A stretch of 64,000 nt of DNA from Metallyticus violacea (Eukaryota > Arthropoda > Insecta > Mantodea > Metallyticidae), in assembly GCA_030762175.1 (NCBI GenBank), contig CM060833.1, positions 158,535,501-158,599,500 on the forward strand. Reading direction: 5' to 3'. The notes under the pieces were generated by a model, which searched no databases, was not told the origin of the DNA, and saw nothing but the letters and a program-made list of their open reading frames with translations. Position 1 is the first letter of the stretch. Each line of letters begins with the position of its first letter. Shown here one piece after another: positions 45,059 to 56,133 of the stretch. The position numbers were made by a program, and so were the translations under genes.

Positions 45059-46000
45059 GGACCGGTTGCATATATAGTTAATGAGAGCTTAAGCGCTAAA
45101 ATTAAACTCCAGTCAAGTTGAACTTAGAATTTTGGTTGTATAAAAGTTAATTCAAGACCATTTCTCCTTGATCTAAGATTAAATTTAACTGGAAAGTTTT
45201 CTAAAGAATTTGGGAGAATCTTGGTTAGCGAAGTTACTTATATTGATCTTTTTTTTAAAGATCAATATAAGGAAAGTGAAATGGTGAGACATTATTTTTA
45301 ATTGCATGCATAGAAGAACATGCAAGAATGTTTCCTGCTTCAACTATTCGCTGATTGCATTGATGTAAATGTATAAGGTTGTGTTTATAGGTTATGTTGT
45401 TTTGAGATTTCAGGTGCTTCTTCCAAAAATGAAATTTGAATTATGATTCTCACTACAGTTCTTTGCAAATGGTAGTTTCATAATAGTTCATTGGGGATAC
45501 ATTTAAGTGAACAAAGGAACTGTAAGTACAACCATACACAAAGCAGGAAGAAAAATTGTAAGTTAAGACCCCGGTTCATCAAGATGACCACTCACAAGGA
45601 TGAAATAAATCGAGTAATGCGAGAGTTGTATGATATTTGTAATCACCCCAGAGTTCTAGGTGGAATAGACTGTACATACATCGCTATCATACCGCCTGGT
45701 GGCAATAATGCTAAAGTTTACAGAAACCGCCATGGTAGGTTTTCTCTAAATGTCCAAGCTATCTGCGATTCAAAACTTGGTTTTCAAAATGTTGTCACAA
45801 AGATCGACACATGGATTTCATCCCCAGGATAATGCAGGAGAATTTCTACAAGAGAGGAACAGCCCATATCACTGTTGTCATTGTATTCTAACCCCTTCAA
45901 TGCACCAAGAAACCCGTCAAGAACGGGCTTACAACAGGGCCCACAAGTCCACAAGATCAATTAAGACGTCTCTCTCTTCCTGTTAAAAATCCGAGATATC
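45059..46000 (+). mobile_element. PIF/Harbinger element relic with HARBI1-like transposase
   Basis: Begins GGACCGGTTGCATATATAGT directly after TTA (45056-45058), as expected of this superfamily. Transposase (45580-45835): EINRVMRELYDICNHPRVLG, GIDCTYIAIIPPGG (first catalytic Asp), NAKVYRNRHGRFSLNVQAIC and DSKLGFQNVV (second Asp). This is the DDE_Tnp_4 core GxIDCTHxxIxxPxGExxxxxxNRKGxxSxNVQxVCDxxxxF. A later piece, RQERAYNRAHKSTRSIK, matches the NxxHxxTRxxVE region, but the section between (including the third acidic residue) is deleted. The right terminus was not found. Confidence 0.75.
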
Positions 46001-46299
46001 TTCTATCACCATCCATTTTGTTTATATAGTACCTGACAGAAATCGAGACAACTCGCAGGTCCACTTTCGATTAGTAATAGGAATAGGTTGCTTTATTTCA
46101 TCCTGCAAATGTGAAGCCATGTTACTTCAGAGCCATTTAGTTAGTGGCACCTCCCATGAGGGGAGGGGGTGGTTTCAATTACCAAGAAGACTTTTAAGTA
46201 CAGTTATTTGTCGAAAGAGTGACAGATGATAAGTTCATCGCATCGAACTCTATCTGATAGGGGACTAAGGTATTTCTTGGGCATAAAAACCAATTATTT

Positions 46300-46470
46300 T
46301 GCCTAGAGACCTCGTTTTTTATGTATGGAGTTATTTTAACGTGCCATAATTTAACACAGATTAAAGTCCCTCTTGCGCTTGAGAATTTTATGTCCTGAAA
46401 AAAATCTATCGTTTTTGATCAGGTTAGAACTCGCGAACCCAGGTCCATTTGTGCCATCAACAATTCTCTC
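46300..46470 (-). repeat. Highly diverged SINE-A-like copy
   Basis: Weak collinearity with reversed SINE-A: CTAGAGACCTCG for CAGAGGCCTC, AACGTGCCATAA for TCGTGCCGTAA, ATGTCCTGAAAAAAATCTAT for TTTACGCCCGAAAAAATCCA, and GGTTAGAACTCGCGAACCCA for the box B region. Much older than other copies or a sister family. Confidence 0.45.
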
Positions 46471-46949
46471 CAATCATCATCTCGATAAAAGAAGGTTCAC
46501 CAGGAAGGAAAAGAGTCTGCTTGAATACCCATGTACGTTTTAAAACTGAATTGCCAGGAGGTATTTGGCCTTTGCGTAATCAAATTTTAAGATGGATTAG
46601 TTTTTGATAAAAGGAAGGACGTTAGCAATTTAAGCATGAAGTTTGTCACTTCAGTGCCGGACCTTTCTCAATTCCCTTTATTTACGTTATGGATGCCATC
46701 AACATAACAAGGTTGGAGCGTGTCTTGACATTATTGCAACCTTATTCAGACTGTTATTTACAGGCACCCAAGCAGTGCGTGTAATCATGCTTACGTCATG
46801 ACCTAATCAACTTTGGACACAAACAAGATTGTGCATTTTGACTGAGGCACAAAGAAGATAAAAAGTTGCCTGTCATCAGGCCAACGTTCTTAGTTTTTCA
46901 TGTAGAAATAGCGAATGATACGGTCCTTGGTACCCCATCAATGTGAGGA

Positions 46950-47690
46950 ATTAATTAGAATACATTTTATTTCACATATCTGTAAGTGAAGGGTGCTGTG
47001 TGTAAAATTATCAGGAATTCTCGCTCCGACAGCAGAGGAACCGTTCTGGCAGACAATAGAGTCAATTCTTGCTTTCGTTCATGGGAGGGGGTTGCTTTTA
47101 GCAAAGACGAACGCTGTTAACACCTGTGCTACCGTTAAGGGACGTTGAACTCTAACGTACGGTAGAAGTTGAAATTGAACTGTGGACGGATCGCTGAGTT
47201 GTTACGTTCAAATAATCTGACTAGCCAATAATATGAGAGTTGCATGAGGTCACCGATAGCCTATAAGGATGTCTAAATCCACAGTGGCGGGAAAATAGAG
47301 CTTCCCTGTATCACGTGGTCAAGCCGGTCTTATCCAGTATTTAAGGACATGAAATCGCCCTTTCGGAGAATTTAGTCTTGGGAACTCGCACTGGAACATC
47401 AATATTTGAGTTTCACTTCTGCTCGGCGCTTCTTATTAGCAGTCAGAAAACTACTGTTTGTCAAGTATTATAACTCCGCGTGTCTGCCATCTGTCTCATT
47501 ACTGCGGTCCGAGAGAAACGCCATGGTACGCACTTATTGGTTTGAATAAACGATGTCAACTGTCAGATAACAAGGTGTTCTTTCTCGTCAACACATCACC
47601 TTTAATTCCCCTCACCCAACCCGACACTGTGAGGTCCCAAAAACCAGCAACATCCTGTAGATCGACAAGAAGAGTCATTTACTGGTGAGC
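46950..47690 (+). other. GC-richer block resembling a solo LTR (tentative)
   Basis: GC content rises relative to its surroundings. A TATA-like CAGTATTTAAGG at about 47335 precedes TTTAGTCTTGGGAACTCGCA and later TTTCACTTCTGCTCGGCGC, the kind of promoter plus R/U5 layout seen in retroelement LTRs or 5' UTRs. No paired LTR, gag/pol or clear ends were found. A cellular promoter remains possible. Confidence 0.2.
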
Positions 47691-48374
47691 TCTATCTGCA
47701 TATAATCAAACTTCCGTCACAATTCTGTCCGCCACCTATAAATCCCTCAGTAGATACACACGAGGGTGGGGGAATGAGGTTTTTTTTTCTGCTACTCTAA
47801 ACAATTATTTAGAGTCTTGCACGCATTTGCCTCTTTCTTTTTGTTCTTTAATGTTTTTGGATATTGATGAAAATGGTGTCTAGAAGCGTCTATTAGACTT
47901 TATGGCTCGGTATTCTCTAAGATAATGACCTCTTTCATGGCGCATATCATAACCGCTCAACCATGTGTGTATTCCTGATAGGTAACAGAACAACTATAAA
48001 TTATATCAAAGAGAAATGGGTTAAACAGCGAAAACAAACGTATTAGGGAAAGCAGCACTTCGTTCAGGATACCAATGCATAGTCACTGGACCTCTATGGC
48101 TACTGAAGTGTAATCGACATGTGTGAAAACTGAAGCCAAGACCTTAACAATTAACAAGACATTAACAATTTTTAAGATTTTGGAATCATCATATTGCTGC
48201 AAATTAATTTCACATTTTGCTTTTTCTATCACCAATCTAGGACATTAATTTGCTTGTTCCGTTTTTTAGTTTGTCCTACATCTTTTCTTTTACATAGTGC
48301 CCTGACCAAGAAGAACATGGATAAACAAGCAATGCAAATATTTTGCAATTCAGTTTTATTTATTATGGATATAG

Positions 48375-49045
48375 TGTATGGATTGAGTTATAAATCTTGT
48401 CCGCTCACAAAGTGTTTTATGCCTCGGCTACTAAGCGTGCGTTATGGGCGGCGTCCGTACTTCAACTCCGCTCCCTAAAACGCATGTATAACTTCGCCTA
48501 CAAAAGATGCTGAAGTTCCTTGACCAAACATATATTTTACCTGGAAAATAAACACGATAATTCGCCACTATAATGTTTCTGAGTTCATTACTTTAAATTC
48601 GGAAAGCCCCACTAATTGTACCAGTTTCGGTACAACATTCAATTTCGTCTATTTTTCCTTATATTAAAACTACATTTTAGCCTGTGATTACCCATCCCTC
48701 TTTTTGTTGTTGCTGATTCACTCTAAACCAACAGATTTAAATTTGTGCGCAATATTACGAAGTGCACTTCCGAAAGGAAACAATTGATCAAGAAAGATTT
48801 AAATTCGCAAACATACAAGTTGATCTGTATTTAAAATAATGTTTACACACAAAAACGCTCTAGAGTCAACTGTCTATAACCATCTTCACGAATAAATATA
48901 TATAACCGTGAGACCGGCAGGAAATTACTCAGAAAACGACATTCAAGGATATAACCAAGTGGTGTTGAAATATGAACCCCTTCGGTTGCAGTACACCTAA
49001 ACACCTCATGAGCGGACAAGGTTTATAACTAAAACTCTAAATATA
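48375..49045. mobile_element. Inverted-repeat element with TTGTCCGCTCA ends
   Basis: The left AGTTATAAATCTTGTCCGCT and the complement of the right AGTTATAAACCTTGTCCGCT are near-identical inverted repeats about 640 bp apart. No transposase inside. Similar end sequence occurs near 28265-28300 and a faint body match at 8548-8610. Exact ends and duplication not determined. Confidence 0.55.
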
Positions 49046-50179
49046 GGGTATAATTTTTATTGAAAATGTGAAACTTTATAATCGGTAACATTTTAACTGT
49101 CTTGTGCTATTCTTGCACGTGTTCCTGCCTAGTTCTTCTCTAATGCACACCCTTATTCTCATTTTTCTCTCCCTGTCCCCTGGAAGTATTGGTTACCTAT
49201 GTCTTGTTCCTGTTGGTTAGAACAAGTAAGAGCGTTTACGATATAAAGTGATGTAATCGTTTCTCTAGCCTACTGGCAGAGGTGGCTTCGGTACCAAGGG
49301 GGTAATACGTTTAGGGCTTTCTTCACAATTGATAGGACTGAAGTCGTAACCCGACCCAGTGTCTTTGGTATTATGGACGTTTGTTAAGATTTATTCATTG
49401 TATTGCAAAAGGTTTTTCTGTTGTGTTTAATTGTAATACGAACTTACGGGCTGTAAATTTTTAAGTAGCTAACTCTAAAGTCTTTTAAATTTACATAAAT
49501 TGAGAGTTTGTAAAGTATATTACCCCGATAATTGATTTGGGGTTTTAAACTTCAAAATTTAATTTATATGGCACATTGAGTACATTTTTTCTTTTTTCCC
49601 CTAATTTCCAAGTTATGTCGCAAAGTATATTATTATCAGCGTGTTTATTTTCGCATGTGACAGTGTTTGTAAATTATGTTCTTTGTTCTAGGAAGTTACT
49701 TTTCTCTGGCAACAGTCTGGAGGTTGTCCTAGCATGCTTCCTAACTTGTCTAGGCATCAGCTTGAGGGTGGCGAATTGAACATCGTAAACAATTGGGTAT
49801 CAGACATAGAGGGCAAGTTGCAGTTCAACGCAAAATTGTGATACTGTTTTAATTATAACTTTAAATAATTTCCTTCAGTTATACAAGACATGACTGTCTC
49901 ATTTCTCTGCACATAAAAGTAACACGCAGAGAGAGCGTGTTGTTGACAATCCGTTACTCTTTGACAGCGAAACATGTCACTTGCTGAAAACAGCAATTCT
50001 CAGCTCATGATCGATTATATGTTAAGAATTATTCGATAATCGTGGAATATCGTCTCTTTGTTTTCAATACCGTCAAAAAAAAGACTGGTTCGACGATAAA
50101 GATCCCAACAACTGCATCTAATTGTCTAAGAAGCCTATGCCAACATTGTGCACATTTACGTAACAATAACTACAAAAGA
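49046..50179. other. Unannotated intronic sequence
   Basis: No feature recognised in this stretch. Confidence 0.4.
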
Positions 50180-50450
50180 GTCGGTCCTGGTGGTGTAGTG
50201 GTAACCATACTTGCCTGCTAAACCCAAGATCGAGATCGATTCCGGCCAGGACGGATAGATTTTTTCCGGCGTAAAAATTCTAAGTATGGTTTCTTTCGGA
50301 AAGAAAGTAAAACCACGTGTCTCGTGTCGTACATTTACGGTACGATAAAGAACCTCAAGCCTGAAAGAGAGGCCTCTGAGTAAAATTTGTCGCCGTTTTG
50401 TGCCTTGATTTGAATGGGACGATAATGACCTGAGATGTTAAAGTTCATCA

Positions 50451-50511
<61 letters not shown>
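50180..50511 (+). repeat. SINE-A with (AAT)n tail
   Basis: Plus orientation: GTCGGTCCTGGTGGTGTAGT head, a shortened box B region (CGAGATCGATTCCGGCC), body, and CCTGAGATGTTAAAGTTCAT. Instead of the usual AAATAAATCA tail it runs into about twenty AAT units (50452-50511), a tail-derived microsatellite. Confidence 0.92.
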
Positions 50512-50512
<1 letters not shown>

Positions 50513-50601
50513 CCTAGAAAAGCAGAAAAGGATTAAAAAAAAACAAAGAAAAATATCACAGATGTGTAATCGCTAAATTTCGAAATACTTGATTTTTTTT
50601 A

Positions 50602-50873
50602 TTAGTGTTTAACGCCCGTTTTTACTACTGAGGCACCATATGCGGTGACATTGATTATACATGAGATAAAATGAAATATTGGGAAAGAAATTTTTTAAAG
50701 GAAGGATAAGTTCCACGCCTAAGTTTAGGGTACCTTCCTGGCATTTGCCATTTATGAGGGCTCAGGAAAACCTAGAAAAAACCCCAGTCAGGGAGGACGG
50801 TTCTGGCGGGATTCGAACCTCAGACCTCCCGCTCATGAATCCCCGCCTTAACGACCTCGGCTACCCGTGGCGG
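50602..50873 (-). repeat. SINE-B, near full length
   Basis: Reverse orientation: AGTGTTTAACGCCCGTTTTT tail side, AAGGAAGGATAAGTTCCACG, GCATTTGCCATTTATGAGGG, CCCCAGTCAGGGAGGACGGT, box B complement GGGATTCGAACC and head to CTACCCGTGGCGG. The sense head reads CCGCCACGGGTAGCCGAGGT, a tRNA-Leu/Ser-like start. Confidence 0.9.
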
Positions 50874-51145
50874 TGAACTGCTTGATTTCTTCTATGCCAT
50901 TTTCTAGTTACTGTTATTTTAGTTACATTATTTTCCATTTATATACATATAAATATCCCTTATATATATATTACTTGAGAGAAAGCTGGTTCTTGAAAAG
51001 AGCTGATACCGACATCGAACTCAGAATATCCAGATCGCTCCAGCTCCCTTATTGCTCTCCTATCCTATATCAGTTTCAACAGCAACATTTAATCCTTGAA
51101 CATTTGAATGCTAATCTGTTCAGGGTGTATGTAAGAAGTTTCTGT

Positions 51146-51553
51146 GATGCGCCCTTGAGATAGCAGTAAAGAGTTTAGAAGTCAAGGTCCAACAGTGACC
51201 CTGAACGTGAAGTGTGTGACGTCACAGAGGCATTTGTTTGCGACGTCCACGTGCACTTCGGAAATTTCTTGAGAGATGTTCATCTTTCCTGCGCTAATTG
51301 GCAGATTATTAAATTATTTTAATGTTAGTACCGCTTTGTTCTTTGCTGATGCGCCCTTGGATAGCAGAATGTGTGTGAAGGGTTTAGAAGTCAAGGTTCA
51401 ACAGTGACCATGAGCATGAAGTGTGTGACATAACAAGAGGCATTTGTTTATGAAGTCCAAGTACACATTGGAAATTCTTTGAGTGATATTTCATCATTCC
51501 TGCATTAATTAGAAGATTATGGAACACCTCAAAAATATTTTGAAATTAGTGCC
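51146..51553. repeat. Tandem duplication of a 202-bp unit
   Basis: GATGCGCCCTTGAGATAGCA at 51146 and GATGCGCCCTTGGATAGCAG at 51348 begin two diverged units that share TTTAGAAGTCAAGGTYCAAC, GTGAAGTGTGTGAC / ATGAAGTGTGTGAC and AGGCATTTGTTT in the same order. Function unknown. Confidence 0.85.
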
Positions 51554-51722
51554 CCCTTGTACATTTTCTTCTTCTCGTTTCCTTTCATGTTACAAGCTTA
51601 ATAGATTCCAAACTTACAGTTAATACAGGCAACACTGTCAATCATGTACCGTTTCTTTTGTCACTCAATGTAAAAACTATGACCTTTCATTTATTTTAAA
51701 CCTATTTGCAATACGTTTCTGA

Positions 51723-51897
51723 CCGCCATGGGTGGCCGAGGTCGTTAAGGCACAGACTCATGAGTGGGAGGTCTGGGGTTCGAATCCCGCCAGGACCGTC
51801 CTCCCCCATACTCAAGATCGCAGGTTCGAACCCGGCCAGGACCGATGGATTTTTTCGGGGCGTAAAAATCCTAAGTATGGCTTCTTTCGGAAGGGAT
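51723..51897 (+). repeat. SINE-B head fused to SINE-A internal segment
   Basis: 51723-51806 is a SINE-B tRNA-like head in sense (CCGCCATGGGTGGCCGAGGT, GGTTCGAATCCCGCCAGGAC, CGTCCTCCC). From about 51807 it switches to SINE-A sequence starting in the tRNA-like part (CTCAAGATCGCAGGTTCGAA, CCCGGCCAGGACCGATGG, then TCCTAAGTATGGCTTC). Two tandem box B motifs result. The SINE-A part stops abruptly at GGAAGG, where transposase-related sequence begins. Confidence 0.85.
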
Positions 51898-52190
51898 TTT
51901 GTATAACGTAGAAAACCAGCCACACTGGCAGCGCTTCGGGAACAAATTGAAACGGCATGTGCTGCAATCGCTGAGGACACTTTCGCAAAGTTGCTCAATC
52001 AGTAGTTCAACGTACTCAGAAGTGTATCGAAGCCGATGGTGGGTATTTTGAGCAACTGTTGTAACTGTAAAAGTCTAAGATGATTAGTGCTCATCGTTTT
52101 CTGTTTGTGTGAATTCAGTTTTGTTATGTTAACACAGTTTTTTCTTTGCTTGAAGTTTGTGTACGCTTTTTGGCACACTTTTTTGGTAGT
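51898..52190 (+). pseudogene. DDE transposase 3' fragment, second copy
   Basis: Nearly collinear with 25580-25866: shared blocks GTAGAAAACCAGC, CACTTTCGCAAA, TCAATCAGTAGTTCAACGTA, GGTGGGTATTTTGAGCAACT and TTTTCTGTTTGTGTGAATTC, ending TTTTTGGCACAC. It encodes the transposase C-terminus and stop, plus the 3' flank. Fused upstream to the SINE chimera. Confidence 0.85.
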
Positions 52191-52199
52191 AATAATAAT

Positions 52200-52822
52200 C
52201 ATAACAATGTGCTTCGGAGATTTTTAGCATTCTCCTCCTCTTTCTCAGAGGATAAACCTTTTATCTTTACTACAAACTTTACACACGTATCTCACGCATT
52301 ATTCGAATCGTAAAGAAATGTTGAATTTCGCTTAGGTAAAAATATTCCTGTATCATAAGATACGATCATGAAATGCTTTAAAACGTTGAATCATTTTCTT
52401 CCTATTAAATCCTTGGGGGTAAATACGCCTTCTAAGCTATTATAGTGGCTTTGGCGCCTCTGAAGTGACTACATATCAAAAGATTTTTTTTGAAGCGTCA
52501 ATTTTTCTATGCTTACATTTGTTACGACCTGGTGCGTTGCTAGTTAGTTTTAAAATCTTCAAGTATGCAGTTTTGTTTTTAGTAATACCATGAGAAGCAT
52601 GAAATGCTTTAGCACAAATAAATGTCCCTAACTTTCGGTCCCATTACCTGTCCGAGCACTGTGTGCAGTAATTTCATCATGGAATTTAGTTAATTCTTCA
52701 TCTCTCAACAAATCTGTTTCTTTCGTTCGTCGCGTCGTTTCATCTACAGAAAACTAAATATCAATTTCTGCCACGATTTTACTTACATCAATCAACAGGT
52801 CAGCATAAAAATCTAGCAGGTA
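52200..52822. other. Unannotated intronic sequence
   Basis: Nothing recognised. Confidence 0.4.
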
Positions 52823-53765
52823 CGAAGGTAGGTATATAAGTTACTGGCCTAACCATTTTCTAGGTATGATAAAGACAAAAAGTCTATTTCAGTTTTCAAT
52901 ATAGTTACCCTTTATTGCAATACACTTCTCACACCTTTGAATTAACATTTCAATCCATCCCCCCCCCCCAAATAGTCAGAAAGCTTGTCCGCAAAATGGG
53001 CATAAACAGCATCCATCACTTCTTCGCCACACTTCAGAGTCTCAAAAGATTGTGGCCACGATCTTCTTGGTTGACTGAATGACCTTGGCTTTACAGGCGG
53101 TGCTTCGCCAGGTTTATGCCACTCTATTGATTCTCTTTTGAACAATGAATCATAGTAAATGAGCATAGTTTCATCTCCTGTATCAATGGTTTGCAGAACT
53201 TCTCTCTTGTTGCCACAGCAAAGCTCCAAAATGCCTAACTACAGATAATTCGTTGTTGCTTTTGGACTGAGAAGAGTACCCATCTTGCACTAACCTTATT
53301 AATGTTTAAATGTTCCTGAATAATTCCAAGGACTGTTGTTTTAGAAAGGCCCAACCTTGCTGCTATTTCTGTAACTTTAGGCCGCCGGTCTTCCATAATT
53401 TCTCCTTCCACAAGAGCGACGTTTTCAGGAGTGAGCACCTCCAAGGGCCGACCTGCACGCTCTTCATCTTCAATGCTTTCTCGACCCACTGGAAAAAGTT
53501 GGCCTATTCTTTTACGGTAGAATATGAGGGGGATACTTCCCCATATACACCGTCCAATCGCTGTTTAGTTTCATTTGAAGTAAGTTCTTGCTTTGTGAAT
53601 AACTTAATAACAGCTCGAAACTCCATTTTGAACATGTCACAATCTTCTATACATAGCCTTCTTTATGCAACTATATCTGAACAACTGAACACAGTGGAGC
53701 GTAAGTTACGGCTGCAATTATTTACTTAACAGATAAGGCATGATAAGGCATGACACCAGATAATG
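52823..53765 (-). mobile_element. Mariner element, copy M4, truncated and internally deleted
   Basis: The left end after TA (52821-52822) reads CGAAGGTAGGTATATAAGTT. The right terminal repeat is absent: family similarity stops soon after GACACCAGATAA near 53765. An internal deletion of about 300 bp joins the C-terminal region to the first-Asp half. Same orientation as the other three copies. Confidence 0.88.
52905..53635 (-). pseudogene. Mariner transposase, M4 (deleted catalytic core)
   Basis: Contains the helix-turn-helix (GLSKTTVLGIIQEHLNINKV), a GDETMLIYYDSLFKRESIEW block with the first Asp, and the tail EEVMDAVYAHFADKLSDYLG. The stretch with HDNAP and PSDYFLF is deleted between them (near 53035). 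A poly-C run at about 52959 adds to the damage. Confidence 0.87.
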
Positions 53766-53811
53766 ATAAGGACATTCTTCTACCGGTTTGTATGTGTTTT
53801 CTTTTGTTTTA

Positions 53812-54072
53812 ATAGTGTTTAATGCCCGTTTTTACTACTGAGTAATCATAGGCGGTAGACACTGGTGATACATGGGATGAAATGATAAACCGATATTTTT
53901 TCTTCTTTTTTTAAGGAATGAAGCGTTCCAGGCTTAAGTTTAGGGTACCTCCCTGGCATTTGGTATGTATGAAGACTGGAAAACCTGAAGGAGAACGGTC
54001 CTGGTATTGGTCGAGCCCCAGACCTCCCACTCACGACTCGGCGCTTTAACGGCTTCGGCCACCCTTGGGCGG
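53812..54072 (-). repeat. SINE-B copy
   Basis: Reverse orientation, ATAGTGTTTAATGCCCGTTT to CACCCTTGGGCGG. The head box B is degraded (GGTCGAGCCCCAGACC). Older than the copy at 50602. Confidence 0.82.
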
Positions 54073-54651
54073 ATTTCTAGGTGTTTACTGCCTACCCTTC
54101 TTCATTACGACGGTCAAAAGCTATTGAGAGGATTTGGGGATAGCTGTGGACCATTTAAATTCTTTTTAAAGAAAAGTGATATGTTTCACCAGAGATACCG
54201 ATAGCTGAAGTATTCTAAGCTAAAATACAGGCAAGCGAATGTATTTATAAAAATGCAGTGTAATGCAATAATATGCGCTAATACTTGAAACATTAATAAT
54301 GCTAATAGACAAGAATGTCCTCTGAATGTTTTAACAGTCCCAAAATCTTAAACCACGTATTATGCATATTTTTATACCAAAAAGACTGAAACATGCATGA
54401 ACAATTCCTTTGGAATTGCTTAATTGCTAAATAAAAATTTACAAAATTTTAAGAAGTGTAGCAAGCTTACACGAAAATATGCATTTACATGAAAAACCCT
54501 GTCTCTATTGTTAAAAAAAAATATACTTGAGTTTTTAAGTTATTATAATATGTATGGTTTTTTATTTATTATATTTGTTACTCTCTTGAGTTTGTTATTG
54601 CGTGAAACATACTTATTTAGGGTAACATATTGTATGTAAACACTTAAAGTA
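54073..54651. other. Unannotated intronic sequence
   Basis: AT-rich; nothing recognised before the P-like element. Confidence 0.4.
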
Positions 54652-54830
54652 ATTCAGACTAAAGCCCTCTAATTATACAGTATGGACACACTTTGCGGAG
54701 TAATTTTCCGACAACCGAGCTCCAATATTGGTTCGCCAGCATCAGCCGCCATTTTGGGCCTGATGTCTGTGTGTTGCGCCATATGCTTATATGGAGAACA
54801 TTTTTAAATTTTTATTTAAATTTAGTTAAT

Positions 54831-54911
54831 ATGCCTGGGTGTTGTGCATTTGGTTGTACAACTCAAGGAAAGAAAGGCGTTACGTCATATCGCATTCAAG
54901 GTTTAATTTGA
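54831..54911 (+). pseudogene. THAP-domain N-terminus of the P-like element
   Basis: ATG at 54831 gives MPGCCAFGCTTQGKKGVTSY, then RIQGLI and stop at 54911. The M-P-x-C-x-x-x-x-C start with following GKKG matches the first half of the C2CH THAP zinc finger (MPxxCAxxxCxxxxxxxxxxSFHRFP). The His and second-half residues are not present before the stop, which could be read through a splice (AAG|GTTTAA is a poor donor). A longer open frame begins upstream at 54693, but the THAP-type Met is the likely start. Confidence 0.6.
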
Positions 54912-54944
54912 CATGTAAACTGCGTTCAAAATAACTTATGTAAT

Positions 54945-55240
54945 TTATTGATTTGATTTATTTATGGACGCTCTTTAACATCTCAGGTCATCAGCGTTTC
55001 ATTCAATTCAGGGCGTGAAACGGCCGACAAGTTTTGCTCAGAGGCCTCTTCTTTCAGGCTTGAGGTTCTTAATGTGCCGTAAATCTACGACACGGGACCC
55101 ACGGCTTTACTTCCCTTCCGAAGGAAGCCATACTTAGGATTTTACGCCCGAAAAAATCCATCAATCCTGGCCGGGGGTTTGAGCCCGCGATCTCGGGTTT
55201 AGAAGGCAAGTATGGTTACCACTACACCACCAGGACCGAC
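54945..55240 (-). repeat. SINE-A nested in the P-like element
   Basis: Reverse orientation, ATTGATTTGATTTATTTATG tail side to ACCACCAGGACCGAC head. Near full length with minor changes around the box B (GGGGGTTTGAGCCC). Confidence 0.92.
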
Positions 55241-55839
55241 ACATGTATAATAAATTATAATACTTGTCATCATGGCTACGTTGTATTTAGCAGTGACTAT
55301 TACTAAGTGTGTTATATTTACAATATTGTAAATACAATACTGTAATACAATACTGTATTACAGTATATGCTGCTCTTATTCTCGAATACATTTGCCATAG
55401 CTTCAAAAAATTATGTAATTTGTGAAGGTGTTTCGAATTTTCTTTACATAATAGTTTGCCACAGTCATGTGGTTCATTTGCAATGCCACTATTGCAGAAA
55501 AAAATAATTTAAAAAATGCATCATGTAAGATAACCGAATGCACGTTTATAATTGCAAGAAAAGAAATAGAAAATGCAGGCAGATCTGTGGATTATGAGTA
55601 CTTTAAAATTTCAGACACATCATTTAGTTTATTTATATCTTGTTTTCACACACCAATTAAAAAAACAGGTTTCTGGTTGTCGTAGTCATTCTCATTGGGC
55701 CAATTTAGAGCAGGCAAATGTTGAACTACATAAAGTTTTTGTTCTAAATTGAATTTGACAGGAAGCCCTCTAAGCCCTATAATTCTTATAATTCATTCTT
55801 AACTGACAGGTCAACTGTAGGCCTTACACATTTATGTCA

Positions 55840-56133
55840 GTCGGTCCTGGTGGTGTAGTGGTTACCATACTTGCCTCCTAAACCCAAGATCGCGGGTTCG
55901 AACCCGGCCAGGACCGATGGATTTTTAGGGGCGTAAAAAGCCTAAATATGGCTTCCTTCGGAAGGGAAGTAAAGCCGTAGGTCCCGTGTCGTACATTTAC
56001 GGCACGAAAAAGAACCTCAAGCCTGAAAGAGAGGCCTCTGAGCAAAATTTATCGGCTGTTTCACGCCCTGAGTTGAATGGGACGCTGATGACCTGAGCTA
56101 TTAAAGAGCGTCAATAAATAAATCATTCAAAAA
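55840..56133 (+). repeat. SINE-A nested in the P-like element, 12-bp duplication
   Basis: Plus orientation, GTCGGTCCTGGTGGTGTAGT head with intact box B GGTTCGAACCC, body and AAATAAATCATTCAAAA tail. ACATTTATGTCA occurs at 55828-55839 and 56134-56145. Close to consensus, so among the younger copies. Confidence 0.95.
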
